From the NCBI GenBank assembly GCA_024402695.1, contig JAKSTG010000005.1:1-64000 (forward strand): a stretch of DNA of 64,000 nt, given 5' to 3'. The notes under the pieces were generated by a model. It made no database searches and was not told the origin of the DNA. It saw nothing but the letters and a program-made list of their open reading frames with translations. Each line of letters starts with the position of its first letter. Within the stretch, counting starts at the first letter, position 1. The DNA is from Treponema sp. Lineage in GTDB: Bacteria; Spirochaetota; Spirochaetia; Treponematales; Treponemataceae. A program made the position numbers and the translations under genes. Of the stretch, positions 43,649-52,434 are shown piece by piece.

Positions 43649-45163
43649 ATGAAAAACCAATTAAAAATCGGAGCTATTCTTACTTATTTTACACTTCTCT
43701 TAGGTAATGCCATTGCTTTATTATATACCCCATTTATGCTCAGAAAACTTGGGCAAAGTGAGTTTGGTTTATTTAGTCTTGCAAATGCAGTTGTCGGGTA
43801 TCTGACTATTCTTGATTTTGGCTTTGGAAGTGCAACAATTCGATATACGGCCAAATATAAAGCAGAAAATCAACTGGAAAAAGCAAACTCAATGTATGGA
43901 ATGTTTATTGTTCTTTATGCAATGATAGGTGTTTTGACATTTGTTTTAGGCTTTGTATTATCCTTGTTTGCAGACAGACTGTTCGCAAAGGGGTTGTCCG
44001 TTGAAGAAATAAAAATCGTTAGACGGCTTCTTATTTTAGCCAGTATAAATTTAGCAGTATCTTTTCCTTTTGGTGTTTTTACTTCAATAATAACCGCTTA
44101 CGAAAAATTTGTTTTTTTGAAGATAAATACTCTTGTAAGACAATGTCTTAACCCATTGATTTATGTTCCCGTTTTATTATTGGGTTATAAATCAACAGGA
44201 TTAATTGTTGCTTCTTCTATTTTAAATTTAAGCTTTCTTCTTATAAATCTTATTTATTGTTTTGTAAAACTCAGGATTAGAATAGATTTTAAGAAGTTTG
44301 ACTGGTCCTTGTTAAAAGAAATAATTACTTATTCGGTTTGGATTTTTGTCGGAAATATTGTTTTCCAGTTATGGTGGAATGCAGGGCAATTCCTTTTAGG
44401 TATATACGCTTCTTCTATTGCGATTGCAATTTACAGTCTTGCAATGCAATTTAAATCATATTTTGAATCATTTGCTACTGCCATCAGCGGTGTTTTTTTA
44501 CCCAGAATGACAACAATGGCTTCAAATGGCGCAAGCAATGAAGAGTTTTCTGATTATTTTATAAAAGTTGGACGACTTCAATATATTGTAGTTGCATTAG
44601 TAACAACAGGCTTTATTTTGTTCGGAAAACAATTTATTGCTGTATGGGCAGGACCTGATTATGCACAGGCTTTTTATATTACAATAATGCTTTTTATTCC
44701 TCTTTCTTTAATTGATACGCAAACTTTGGGAATTACAATTTTACAGGCTAAAAATAAACATAAGTTCAGAGCGGTTTTATATCTTTGTGTTGTTGTAGTA
44801 TGTATTGTTATAAGCATTCCATTCATAAAATTGTATGGTGCTTTAGGATGTATGTGTGCAACAGTTGCAGCTTTAGTAATTGGTAATCTTTTAATTATGA
44901 ACTGGTACTACAGCAGAAAAATCGGATTAAATATAAAAAAATATTGGTTAGAACTTCTAAAAATGACACCAGGAATTATTTTTATAACTGTAATTTCTTT
45001 TTTCGTTATAAAATTTATCCCTACACTTGACCGCTATAAAGTTCTGTTACCGGCAATGTTAATCTATTGTGTTCTATATTTTATAGTTCTTTATTTTTTA
45101 AGTTTTAATGATTATGAAAAAAACTTGTTTAAAAACCTATTTAGAAAAATTGCAAGAAGATGA
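43649..45163 (+). CDS. Polysaccharide flippase (Wzx/MATE-like)
   Basis: 504 residues with about 12-14 transmembrane helices, polysaccharide-biosynthesis family. N-terminus: GAILTYFTLLLGNAIALLYTPFMLRKLGQSEFGLFSLANAVVGYLTILDFGFGSATIRYTAKY. It would move lipid-linked oligosaccharides across the inner membrane. Base composition drops sharply here compared with the wecA-like gene. A second flippase is at 52435-53892, so the locus may handle two substrates or be a composite of two clusters. Confidence 0.85.
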   Translation: MKNQLKIGAILTYFTLLLGNAIALLYTPFMLRKLGQSEFGLFSLANAVVGYLTILDFGFGSATIRYTAKYKAENQLEKANSMYGMFIVLYAMIGVLTFVLGFVLSLFADRLFAKGLSVEEIKIVRRLLILASINLAVSFPFGVFTSIITAYEKFVFLKINTLVRQCLNPLIYVPVLLLGYKSTGLIVASSILNLSFLLINLIYCFVKLRIRIDFKKFDWSLLKEIITYSVWIFVGNIVFQLWWNAGQFLLGIYASSIAIAIYSLAMQFKSYFESFATAISGVFLPRMTTMASNGASNEEFSDYFIKVGRLQYIVVALVTTGFILFGKQFIAVWAGPDYAQAFYITIMLFIPLSLIDTQTLGITILQAKNKHKFRAVLYLCVVVVCIVISIPFIKLYGALGCMCATVAALVIGNLLIMNWYYSRKIGLNIKKYWLELLKMTPGIIFITVISFFVIKFIPTLDRYKVLLPAMLIYCVLYFIVLYFLSFNDYEKNLFKNLFRKIARR

Positions 45164-45179
45164 TGTCAGGTGGAATTAA

Positions 45180-46010
45180 ATGATTTTAAGTAATGAAGAT
45201 TTGAAGACAGCACAGTCATTAATGTTAAAAATTTTGAAAGAAGTTCATAGAATATGTGAAGAAAATGGAATTCACTATTTTTTGTCTGATGGAACATTAA
45301 TTGGTGCTGTAAGACATAACGGTTTTATTCCCTGGGACGATGATCTTGATATTGGAATGTTAAGGGCTGATTATGATAAGTTCTGTAGTATTGCTGGTGA
45401 CGTGCTGGGTGATGAGTTTGTTATTCAGAATTCTAAAACAGACAAAGGTTATGGCTTACAATTTAGTAAAGTTATTTTGAAAAATACTTTATGGATGGAG
45501 CAATCTTCTAGCTTAACTAACAGAAAATATTGTGGACTTTTTCTAGACATTTTTCCTTATGATAAAATTCCAACGGATTCTAAAATTCAGAAGAAAATTT
45601 TAAAAAAATATGATTTTATCAATGGTTTGATTTTGATCAAATTGAAATATTTTTCTTTTCATTTTACAAATGGGCTTCTTCCAAAAATTAAATTTTTAAT
45701 AAAATGGTGTATAACCAAATTTGTTAGATTGGAGTTTTTATCTTTAAAACGCGATAAACTATGTAGTAAATTTGAAGATTATAAATCGGATTTCCTTATT
45801 ACCAAATATGGAGGGAATTTTTATAAGAATCAAAATTCATATGAATCTTTTAGTAATTTAGAAAAACATAAATTCGAGGATTCTGAGTTTTATATTCCTA
45901 AAATGTATGATAAGGTTCTTACAAATTTGTATGGGGATTACATGAAATTACCTCCTGAAGAAAAAAGGGTGAATCATGGTATTCATGCTTTTGACTTTGG
46001 AAAGTATTAA
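45180..46010 (+). CDS. LicD-family phosphotransferase
   Basis: 276 residues. The LicD signature is plain: CEENGIHYFLSDGTLIGAVRHNGFIPWDDDLDIGMLRADYDKF (about 27-70). LicD enzymes transfer phosphorylcholine or other phospho-alcohols from a CDP donor to sugars. A GGTGGAA site precedes the ATG. The fused cytidylyltransferase in this locus could supply the CDP donor. The phospho-group added is unknown. Confidence 0.9.
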   Translation: MILSNEDLKTAQSLMLKILKEVHRICEENGIHYFLSDGTLIGAVRHNGFIPWDDDLDIGMLRADYDKFCSIAGDVLGDEFVIQNSKTDKGYGLQFSKVILKNTLWMEQSSSLTNRKYCGLFLDIFPYDKIPTDSKIQKKILKKYDFINGLILIKLKYFSFHFTNGLLPKIKFLIKWCITKFVRLEFLSLKRDKLCSKFEDYKSDFLITKYGGNFYKNQNSYESFSNLEKHKFEDSEFYIPKMYDKVLTNLYGDYMKLPPEEKRVNHGIHAFDFGKY

Positions 46011-46064
46011 AGGATAATATTAGATAAGTAAGTATTGATTCAGTTTTTAAAGGAGTTTTCTTTT

Positions 46065-46991
46065 ATGAATTACATTAGTTTTGAAGATGTTGTTGGATTG
46101 AATATTTCGCCTGAAAAATGTGTAGAATGGGCAAGGGAAGTAATCAAAATAAAAAACGAATGTGATCTTCCCCCAAAAATCAGCAATAAATTTGATGAAA
46201 ACTCCTTTTTTAACACAATGCCTTCCATTATTAAGCCATTGAATCGCTTTGGTGTTAAGGAAGTTTCCCGTTTACCTGACCGAGAGCCTGCATTAAAAGC
46301 CGATATTCTTCTTTATGATACTGTTTCTGGCGATCTGCTTTCTTTTATGGACGGAACCTGGATTACTACCATGAGGACAGGAGCTGTAGCCGCCATTACT
46401 ATTGATACCTTAAAAAAATCTGATGCAAAAAAGATTTCTTTTATGGGTTTAGGAAATACTGCAAGAGCAACTCTTTTGAGTCTGCTTTCTATTGTAAAAG
46501 ACAAAGAACTTGAAGTAGGACTTCTTGAATATAAAGACCAGCATACCGATTTTATGAACCGTTTTTCGGACTATAAGAATATCAAATTTTCTACCTATAA
46601 AAATATAGATCAAATGATTGGTGATTCTGATGTAGTTGTTTCCTGTGTTACAGCTGCTAATTCCTGCTTTGCAGAACCAGAAATCTTTAAAAAAGGTGTT
46701 CTTGTTGTTCCTGTTCATACAAAAGGCTTCCAGAACTGCGATTTAGTTTTTGATAAGATTTTCTGTGATGATATTGGCCACATTACAGGCTTTAAATATT
46801 TTAAGGAATATAAATCGGTTACAGAAATGACAGATGTACTGAACATGCAGAAAGCAGGCCGCGAAAACGATGACCAGAGAATTTTGGCATATAATATAGG
46901 AATCTCTATCCAGGATGTTTATTTTGCATCTAAGATTTATGAGCTTATTGGAGAAAGAAATAAAACCGAAAGCAAAAAGTTTTGGGTGTAA
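46065..46991 (+). CDS. Ornithine cyclodeaminase / mu-crystallin family protein
   Basis: 308 residues from the ATG at 46065, eleven bases after AAAGGAG; a start at 46035 lacks such a site. NAD-binding motif: SFMGLGNTARATLLSLL. The substrate-side motif is TWITTMRTGAVAAITIDTL. The family includes ornithine cyclodeaminases, alanine dehydrogenases and amino-acid-derived siderophore enzymes. In a glycan locus it may make an amino-acid-like precursor. A paralogue remnant lies 1 kb downstream. Confidence 0.8.
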   Translation: MNYISFEDVVGLNISPEKCVEWAREVIKIKNECDLPPKISNKFDENSFFNTMPSIIKPLNRFGVKEVSRLPDREPALKADILLYDTVSGDLLSFMDGTWITTMRTGAVAAITIDTLKKSDAKKISFMGLGNTARATLLSLLSIVKDKELEVGLLEYKDQHTDFMNRFSDYKNIKFSTYKNIDQMIGDSDVVVSCVTAANSCFAEPEIFKKGVLVVPVHTKGFQNCDLVFDKIFCDDIGHITGFKYFKEYKSVTEMTDVLNMQKAGRENDDQRILAYNIGISIQDVYFASKIYELIGERNKTESKKFWV

Positions 46992-47011
46992 ATTACAGCT
47001 AATTTCTTTCC

Positions 47012-47443
47012 TTATTCAAACCAGTTTTCAAGTTTTAGGTCAAAAGCCTGGCAAAGTGGTGAAAAATGCTTTAGATTTCGGGTAACTAACGTAAGGTTTT
47101 CGGCTATGGCTGATGCGGCAATCTGGGTGTCTCCGTAAGGAAGAATGATTCCTTCTGATTCCATAAATGCCCTGAGTTTTGCATGGATTCTTGCTGCATT
47201 TTCATCATAAGTTATTATTGGGAAGTTATTATAAACGTCTTCATTAATAAATTTTAAGAGTTCATTTTGTCTATAGCTTTCTGGTAGGCGTTCAACACCA
47301 TAGAGCATTTCATGAAAAGTGAAAATGCTCATACCACAGTCTGTACTGTGTTCAATAAGTTTTTCGAGTATTTTTATTTCAGGCTTCTTTTTTATAACTT
47401 CGCTAATGATATTTGAATCCAGAAGGTAATGTATTTCAGTCAT
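47012..47443 (-). CDS. PIN-domain toxin (VapC-like)
   Basis: 143 residues from the ATG at 47443, which overlaps the antitoxin stop by eight bases; an upstream frame to 47476 runs inside the antitoxin. PIN-domain acidic residues: D8 region (HYLLDSNIISEVIKK), the E in FHEMLYGVERL, and D in LPYGDTQIAASAIAENLTLVTRNLKHF. It should be an RNase. It breaks the forward direction of the glycan locus and probably entered as a module. Confidence 0.9.
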   Translation of the reverse strand: MTEIHYLLDSNIISEVIKKKPEIKILEKLIEHSTDCGMSIFTFHEMLYGVERLPESYRQNELLKFINEDVYNNFPIITYDENAARIHAKLRAFMESEGIILPYGDTQIAASAIAENLTLVTRNLKHFSPLCQAFDLKLENWFE

Positions 47444-47774
47444 TTGCGTCTTCCGAAAATTCAGAGAAAATTTCATTCTCGGCTAATGATGAAATTGTTT
47501 CAGAGTTTTTTGCTTCAGAAAAGATTTTTTCGATTTCCTGATCAGAGTAAAAGTCTTGATTTCTGTTTCTGAAATCTTGTGCAAGTTCAATAAAACTTTT
47601 CTTTTTGTTCTGACTGTGTATTTGATCAAGAAGTGCATCATATTCTTTTGCAGAAATTAAAACAGCTACATTTTTATTATGCCGGCTTAAATAAATAGCA
47701 CCGTTTTTTTCTACCTGGTGAATAAAGAAGGGAAGTTTATTTTTGGCTTCAAAAATTGGAATTGCAGATGACAT
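47436..47774 (-). CDS. Phd/YefM-type antitoxin
   Basis: 112 residues. The N-terminal Phd fold includes MSSAIPIFEAKNKLPFFIHQVEKNGAIYLSRHNKNVAVLISAKEYDALLDQI. The C-terminal half is acidic and would neutralise the PIN toxin. It precedes the toxin gene with an overlap, the usual antitoxin-toxin order. A GGAGGTACC site lies upstream of the ATG at 47774. Confidence 0.9.
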   Translation of the reverse strand: MSSAIPIFEAKNKLPFFIHQVEKNGAIYLSRHNKNVAVLISAKEYDALLDQIHSQNKKKSFIELAQDFRNRNQDFYSDQEIEKIFSEAKNSETISSLAENEIFSEFSEDAND

Positions 47775-47923
47775 ACGGTACCTCCTTGATGAGTTTATTG
47801 TAATAGAATTCTAGCTATATTGTCAAAATAATATGGCTAGAAATCTTTTTGTGTCTACATGTGAACAATATTGAAGAAATCATTGAATCGTGAGATTTCT
47901 TATTATGCACATTTTTTGTATAG

Positions 47924-48082
47924 GAAAAGCCTGGTCGGGAGAATGACAGCCATTTGATCCTGGCTTATAATATTGGCATCTCTTTACAGGATGTTTTCTT
48001 TGCTTCAAAGATTTATGAGCTTATTGGAGAAAGAAACAGGGGTGAAAACAGTAAGTTCTGGGTGTATTACGCACATATTTAA
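47924..48082 (+). pseudogene. Remnant of a second cyclodeaminase-family gene (3' end)
   Basis: Reading in the frame of position 47924 gives a stretch with GRENDSHLILAYNIGISLQDV, FFASKIYELIGERNRG and SKFWVYYAHI before TAA at 48080. This matches the last 45 residues of the 46065-46991 gene (GRENDDQRILAYNIGISIQDVYFASKIYELIGERNK) very closely, but with a stop codon just before it and no start. It is the leftover of a duplicated or homologous gene. A terminator follows. Confidence 0.85.
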
Positions 48083-48103
48083 CAGAACGGGTGTTCTGTG
48101 ATG

Positions 48104-48133
48104 AAGCCGGTTTCCTGGTGGGACCGGCTTTTT
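48104..48133 (+). terminator. Terminator after the cyclodeaminase remnant
   Basis: AAGCCGGT / ACCGGCTT stem around an eleven-base loop, then TTT. A further small hairpin (CAGAAC GGGT GTTCTG, 48083-48098) precedes it. Another palindrome, TAGTTTA/TAAACTA (48182-48200), lies beyond. The 48134-48343 stretch holds no gene. Confidence 0.75.
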
Positions 48134-48343
48134 CCTTTTAAAAAAGAAAAGCCCGGTCAACTAACAGCTGATCGAGCAAAATAGTTTATTGCGTAAACTA
48201 ATACAAAATTAGTATTCATTTTTCGTTTTGTCAACTAGAAAATAAACTAAGGTTTGAACTGAAAAATATTTTATGAAAAGTATAATTCGCTAACTACTTT
48301 AAAATAACAATTAAAAAACGATATAATTAAAAAAGGTGTATTT

Positions 48344-48659
48344 ATGAAAGTCGAAAAGATTGCAGTAGCCGGAACAGGTAACTGTTGGTTTATATCGACT
48401 TACAATGAAAAGTAATTCTGCTTACTTCCGTCAAAGTTCTATTCAAGGTGTAATGAAAAGAATAAAGGCAAAAGGAGCAAATGTAATAATTTACGAACCT
48501 ACACTTAAAGATGGTGAAACATTCTTTGATAGTTTAGTTGTTAATGATTTTAATAACTTTAAGAAGATAGCGGATTCTATTATTGCCAATAGATATGATT
48601 CTTGCTTGGACGATGTAGAAGACAAGGTGTATACAAGAGATTTATTTAGAAGAGATTGA
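48344..48659 (+). pseudogene. UDP-glucose 6-dehydrogenase remnant (large internal deletion)
   Basis: The start gives [12 protein letters not shown], the N-terminal Rossmann motif of Ugd, then goes out of frame to a stop at 48413. In the next frame, [48 protein letters not shown] to [10 protein letters not shown] is the Ugd C-terminus. The centre of about 280-300 residues is missing. GTTGGTTTA, which would encode VGL in both the GTGYVGL and VGLYRLT motifs, sits at the join, pointing to deletion between short repeats. UDP-glucuronate is thus not made by this copy. Confidence 0.9.
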
Positions 48660-48715
48660 CGTAGAAAGATTTTTAGATTTTTCTATGTATTCTTGTTCAT
48701 AAGAAGAGGTATCAA

Positions 48716-50455
48716 ATGATTTATGCAGCAATTTTAGCTGGTGGTGTTGGAAAAAGAATTGAACGAACTTCAATCCCAAAGCAGTTTATTAGTATTGATG
48801 GGACTCCCATTATTGTAAGAACTCTTAGAACTTTTTTGACTGTTTCTGAATTTAAATATCTTTATGTTGCGGTACATAAGGATTGGATAAAATATGCTGA
48901 AGACTTATTTAATGAAAATTTTTCAGAAGCGGAAATAAATAGAATTAGAATTATATCAGGGGGAAAGGAAAGAATTGATTCTTTTATAAATGTTGTTACT
49001 GACATTTCTTCTAGAGAGGAAATGTCAGATGATGACATTTTAATTTGCCATGATTCTGTTCGTCCTTTTGTTCGTCGTCAAATGATTGATGATTGTATCG
49101 CAGAAACAAAAAAATATGGTTTGGCACAAACATCTATTCCTGCCACCGATACTATTTTTTCATCACAAGAATCTGAATTTATTACAGGAACATTGAATAG
49201 AAATGAATTATTTAATGGTCAGACTCCTACAGGTTTTAATTTAAAACTTCTTAAAGCAACTTGTGAGTCCCTTTCTGAAGAGGAAAAAGCAAGTGTCACT
49301 GGTACAACACAACTTTTCCTTAAATTAGGACATAAGCTAAAAATAGTAAAAGGTCATACAAGTAATTTTAAAATCACGACTGATAATGACTTAGATGTAG
49401 CGGAAAGAATGCTTAAAACTGTGAAACGTAACAGAAATATCGAATTACTAGATTGTACATTACGCGATGGTGGTATTGTAGTTGGCTTTGATTTTGGAAA
49501 CAATAGAATGCAACAGATTAAAGAGTGTCTAGAGAATTCTGGTGTTGAATATATTGAGTGTGGTTATATAGATGAAAAAAAAGGTTCTGAAAAAGATAGA
49601 ACGTGTTTTATAGATGAAAAAGTGATTGAAAAGAATTTTCTTTATTCTGGTAAGAAATCAGGTGTTACATATGTAGCAATGATTGATTATGGCACTTTTG
49701 ATTTTAATAAACTTGGATGCCGCACATCTGCTGGTATTGATGGAATAAGATTGGCTTTTCATAAAGAACGTTGGGAAGATGCTATAAAAGCTGGTAAGAT
49801 TATCATTTCAAAAGGCTATGATTTGTTTATTCAACCAATGGTTTCTATGCGTTATTCAGATAAGGAGTATAGAGATCTTATTAATATATGCAATAAAGAA
49901 CTACCTGAAGCAAAAGGTTTTTATGTTGTAGATAGTTTTGGTCAGATGGATAATATGGCTGTTCTTCACAAATTACAAATTGCAGACCTTTATGTTTCTT
50001 CATCAATGAAGATCGGTTTTCATGCACATAATAATCGACAAATGGCTTTCTCAAATGCATGTGCATTTGCAAACTATCCTGCAAAACATTCTTTGATGTT
50101 GGATTCAAGTATTATGGGAATGGGTAAAGGAGCTGGTAATTTGTGCTCTGAATTAATGGCTCCAGTTTTGATTGAAGATGGTAAAAAATATAATACACTT
50201 CCTTTTTATGAACAGATTTCAGATTATTTCTCTGAACAATTGAAGATTACGCCATGGGGATATAGTTTGGACTATTATTTGTCATCACTTTATAGTTGTA
50301 CACCAAGTTATATTAATATTTTCAAAAAAGATGAAAGAGTTAACACAGAACATTTGATTAATTTGGTAAAGAATATTCCTGCTGAAAAGAAAGCTGCTTG
50401 TGATAGGGACTTTGCTGCAAAATACTTGAAAGAATATTTTGATGGAGTGAAATGA
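48716..50455 (+). CDS. Fused IspD/TarI-like cytidylyltransferase and HMGL-like aldolase
   Basis: 579 residues, two domains. Residues 1-235 are an IspD/TarI-type CTP transferase (AAILAGGVGKRIERTSIPKQF; CHDSVRPFVRRQ; QTPTGFNLKLLKA). Residues 240-579 are an aldolase of the HMG-lyase/4-hydroxy-2-oxovalerate aldolase type. They have LLDCTLRDGG (244-253), a metal-binding HxH in KIGFHAHNNRQMAFSN and GMGKGAGNL. A hydroxyacid dehydrogenase overlaps it by four bases. The set suggests a short path: aldol condensation, reduction and CTP activation of a hydroxyacid or polyol phosphate for the glycan. Isoprenoid IspD function is unlikely here. The product is unknown. Confidence 0.82.
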   Translation: MIYAAILAGGVGKRIERTSIPKQFISIDGTPIIVRTLRTFLTVSEFKYLYVAVHKDWIKYAEDLFNENFSEAEINRIRIISGGKERIDSFINVVTDISSREEMSDDDILICHDSVRPFVRRQMIDDCIAETKKYGLAQTSIPATDTIFSSQESEFITGTLNRNELFNGQTPTGFNLKLLKATCESLSEEEKASVTGTTQLFLKLGHKLKIVKGHTSNFKITTDNDLDVAERMLKTVKRNRNIELLDCTLRDGGIVVGFDFGNNRMQQIKECLENSGVEYIECGYIDEKKGSEKDRTCFIDEKVIEKNFLYSGKKSGVTYVAMIDYGTFDFNKLGCRTSAGIDGIRLAFHKERWEDAIKAGKIIISKGYDLFIQPMVSMRYSDKEYRDLINICNKELPEAKGFYVVDSFGQMDNMAVLHKLQIADLYVSSSMKIGFHAHNNRQMAFSNACAFANYPAKHSLMLDSSIMGMGKGAGNLCSELMAPVLIEDGKKYNTLPFYEQISDYFSEQLKITPWGYSLDYYLSSLYSCTPSYINIFKKDERVNTEHLINLVKNIPAEKKAACDRDFAAKYLKEYFDGVK

Positions 50456-51378
50456 TGAAAGCTTTTTGCGTATTTGATGATTTTCCTAAAAATGATATAG
50501 ATTTGATTCGTGAAAAAGGCATAGAACTTGATGTTTTACCTAAAGGACAAGAAAGACCTGCTGGTAAAGAATTGGAAAGCTTATTGAATCAATATGACGT
50601 ATTGATTATTGGTACAGGACAAAAACTTGAAATTTCATTTTTTGACAATGTAACCTCAAAAAAAATTATTGTTACAGCTTCAACTGGAACTGATCATATA
50701 AAAGTCCCCGAAAATAAAAAGGAATTAGTTACAATTATTAATTCTCCTACCGCCATAGCGGCTACTGTTGCTGAACATGTTTTTGCTTTTATTTTTGCAC
50801 AAGAAAAACTTTTGTTTTCAGGTCGTGATGTTGCTTATAAAGGAGAACACAAAAAATCCATCGGAAAGACTCCACAGGATATTTCTGGTAAGACTTTAGG
50901 TATTATTGGATTTGGACATGTTGGACAGGCTGTTACGAGATTTGCAAACGTATTTAATATGAGTATTTTAGCAAATACAGCAACACCCAAAAAATATAAA
51001 AATTATAAAGATGTTAAATTTGTTTCTCTTGATACAGTTCTAATGGAAGCAGATATAATAGTTATGGCAGTTCCATTAACTGAAACAACCAAAAATTTAA
51101 TTTCAAAAGACAAAATTGATTTGATGAAGTCAAATGGTATGTTTATTTCTGTTTCTCGGCCGGAATCCTGTGATAATGATGCTTTGTTAGCAAAAGCAGA
51201 AGATAATGCGAATTTCCGAGTTTGTTTGGATTATGATGCTGATAAAGTTCAAGGGAAATGGAACAAGAACAGTTATAACATATTAGTAACGCCTCATATT
51301 GCCGGTGGAACTGTACAATCAAGAATCCGTCTTTTTGATGAAGCTTCTAAAAGATTTTTGGAGTTGTTAAATGATTAA
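50452..51378 (+). CDS. D-isomer-specific 2-hydroxyacid dehydrogenase
   Basis: 308 residues. NAD-binding motif GKTLGIIGFGHVGQAVTRFANVF at about 147-169. The catalytic Arg lies in FISVSRPESCDNDAL and the catalytic His in ILVTPHIAGGT. The Glu normally in a DVFxxEP motif is not obvious: the segment reads LDYDADKVQGKWNK, so the active site may be modified. It reduces a 2-keto acid or oxidises a 2-hydroxy acid. Overlap with the fused aldolase gene implies it acts on that product. Confidence 0.85.
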   Translation: MMKAFCVFDDFPKNDIDLIREKGIELDVLPKGQERPAGKELESLLNQYDVLIIGTGQKLEISFFDNVTSKKIIVTASTGTDHIKVPENKKELVTIINSPTAIAATVAEHVFAFIFAQEKLLFSGRDVAYKGEHKKSIGKTPQDISGKTLGIIGFGHVGQAVTRFANVFNMSILANTATPKKYKNYKDVKFVSLDTVLMEADIIVMAVPLTETTKNLISKDKIDLMKSNGMFISVSRPESCDNDALLAKAEDNANFRVCLDYDADKVQGKWNKNSYNILVTPHIAGGTVQSRIRLFDEASKRFLELLND

Positions 51379-52381
51379 TAATATACAGACTAATAGGGGG
51401 GGGCGAAATGGAGGCATTGAATTGTTGAGAATTCTATGCATGTTTGGTTTCGTTTGCTTACATGTTATAGGATATTCCTCAATTGCTCCATTTGGAAATC
51501 AAAATCCGCAAAGTTGGTTTTTGCTTCACTTGCGATATTTATTGAATGTTGGAGTTGATGTTTTTGCTTTTATAAGTGGTTATTATGGAATACGTTTTTC
51601 TATTCGTAAATTCTTGAATCTGCTATATATCGGAATATTTTCTTCAGTTATAGTTTTTTTTGCCGAAATATATTTTTTTGATGTGGACCTTAGAATTATT
51701 AACTTGGTTCAAATCTTCCTTAACAATTGGTATTTTAGAGAGTATTTGATTTTATTTTTATTGTCTCCATTTATTAATATATATTTAGAACAAACAAAGA
51801 AAGAAAATTTAGAAAAGATGATATTACCTCTTGTATTCATATTTATTTGGAATTTTCTTGCAACACAATTGCCTTCTTCTTTTGGACAGACAGATTCTTT
51901 AGGAAATCATTCTGCAATGTTATTAATAACGATTTATATACTGGGACGGATTTTAAATAAAACTGGATGTCTTGAGAAAATAAATACAGGGGTTTTAGTT
52001 GTTACGTTGATGATTTGTTTCCCAGTTTTATTTTATGTTAGCCGATTGAAAGATTTTTCATCTCCATTTTGTATTTTAGCTGCTATCAGCCTTTTTGAAC
52101 TCTTTAGGCGATTGCCAGTTAATGCTCGGGTGACTAATGTTGCTTGTTTTTTATCACCTTCTATGTTAGGGATTCTTATTTTACATAATGCAGGATCTAA
52201 TCAGATATCAGGTGGTCTTGTTCATAGATATTTTGATACTTATGAATGTAATTTATCAGGATTGGCTTTTTTGAAATATGCGATAAATATTTTTTTTATT
52301 GCATTATTTATTGATTTTGTAAGAAGATTAACAGTTTTTCTAATTGTTAGAATTATAAGAATACGAAAAAAAGATAATTAA
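51371..52381 (+). CDS. Acyltransferase-3 family membrane protein, poly-G near its start
   Basis: 336 residues, about ten transmembrane helices. The family start is GGIELLRILCMFGFVCLHVIGYSS, with the catalytic His in CLHV. It probably O-acetylates the glycan. A tract of eight G (51396-51403) lies ten codons into the gene (QTNRGGRNGG), so tract-length change would shift the frame and switch it off. In this sequence it is in frame (ON). The start overlaps the dehydrogenase end by eight bases. Confidence 0.85.
   Translation: MINNIQTNRGGRNGGIELLRILCMFGFVCLHVIGYSSIAPFGNQNPQSWFLLHLRYLLNVGVDVFAFISGYYGIRFSIRKFLNLLYIGIFSSVIVFFAEIYFFDVDLRIINLVQIFLNNWYFREYLILFLLSPFINIYLEQTKKENLEKMILPLVFIFIWNFLATQLPSSFGQTDSLGNHSAMLLITIYILGRILNKTGCLEKINTGVLVVTLMICFPVLFYVSRLKDFSSPFCILAAISLFELFRRLPVNARVTNVACFLSPSMLGILILHNAGSNQISGGLVHRYFDTYECNLSGLAFLKYAINIFFIALFIDFVRRLTVFLIVRIIRIRKKDN
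51396..51403 (+). repeat. Poly-G tract (8 G) in acyltransferase coding sequence
   Basis: Homopolymer run near the 5' end of the acyltransferase gene, suited to slipped-strand ON/OFF switching. The current length keeps the frame open. Confidence 0.8.
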
Positions 52382-52434
52382 AAAGTATGTAGATAAAAGT
52401 TTGGTATTACACATAAAGGAATTCGAATATTTAA

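Noticed and set aside
48716..49420. IspD of the isoprenoid pathway
   Set aside because: The domain is fused to an aldolase, lies in a glycan locus and overlaps a dehydrogenase gene; a housekeeping isoprenoid role is unlikely.
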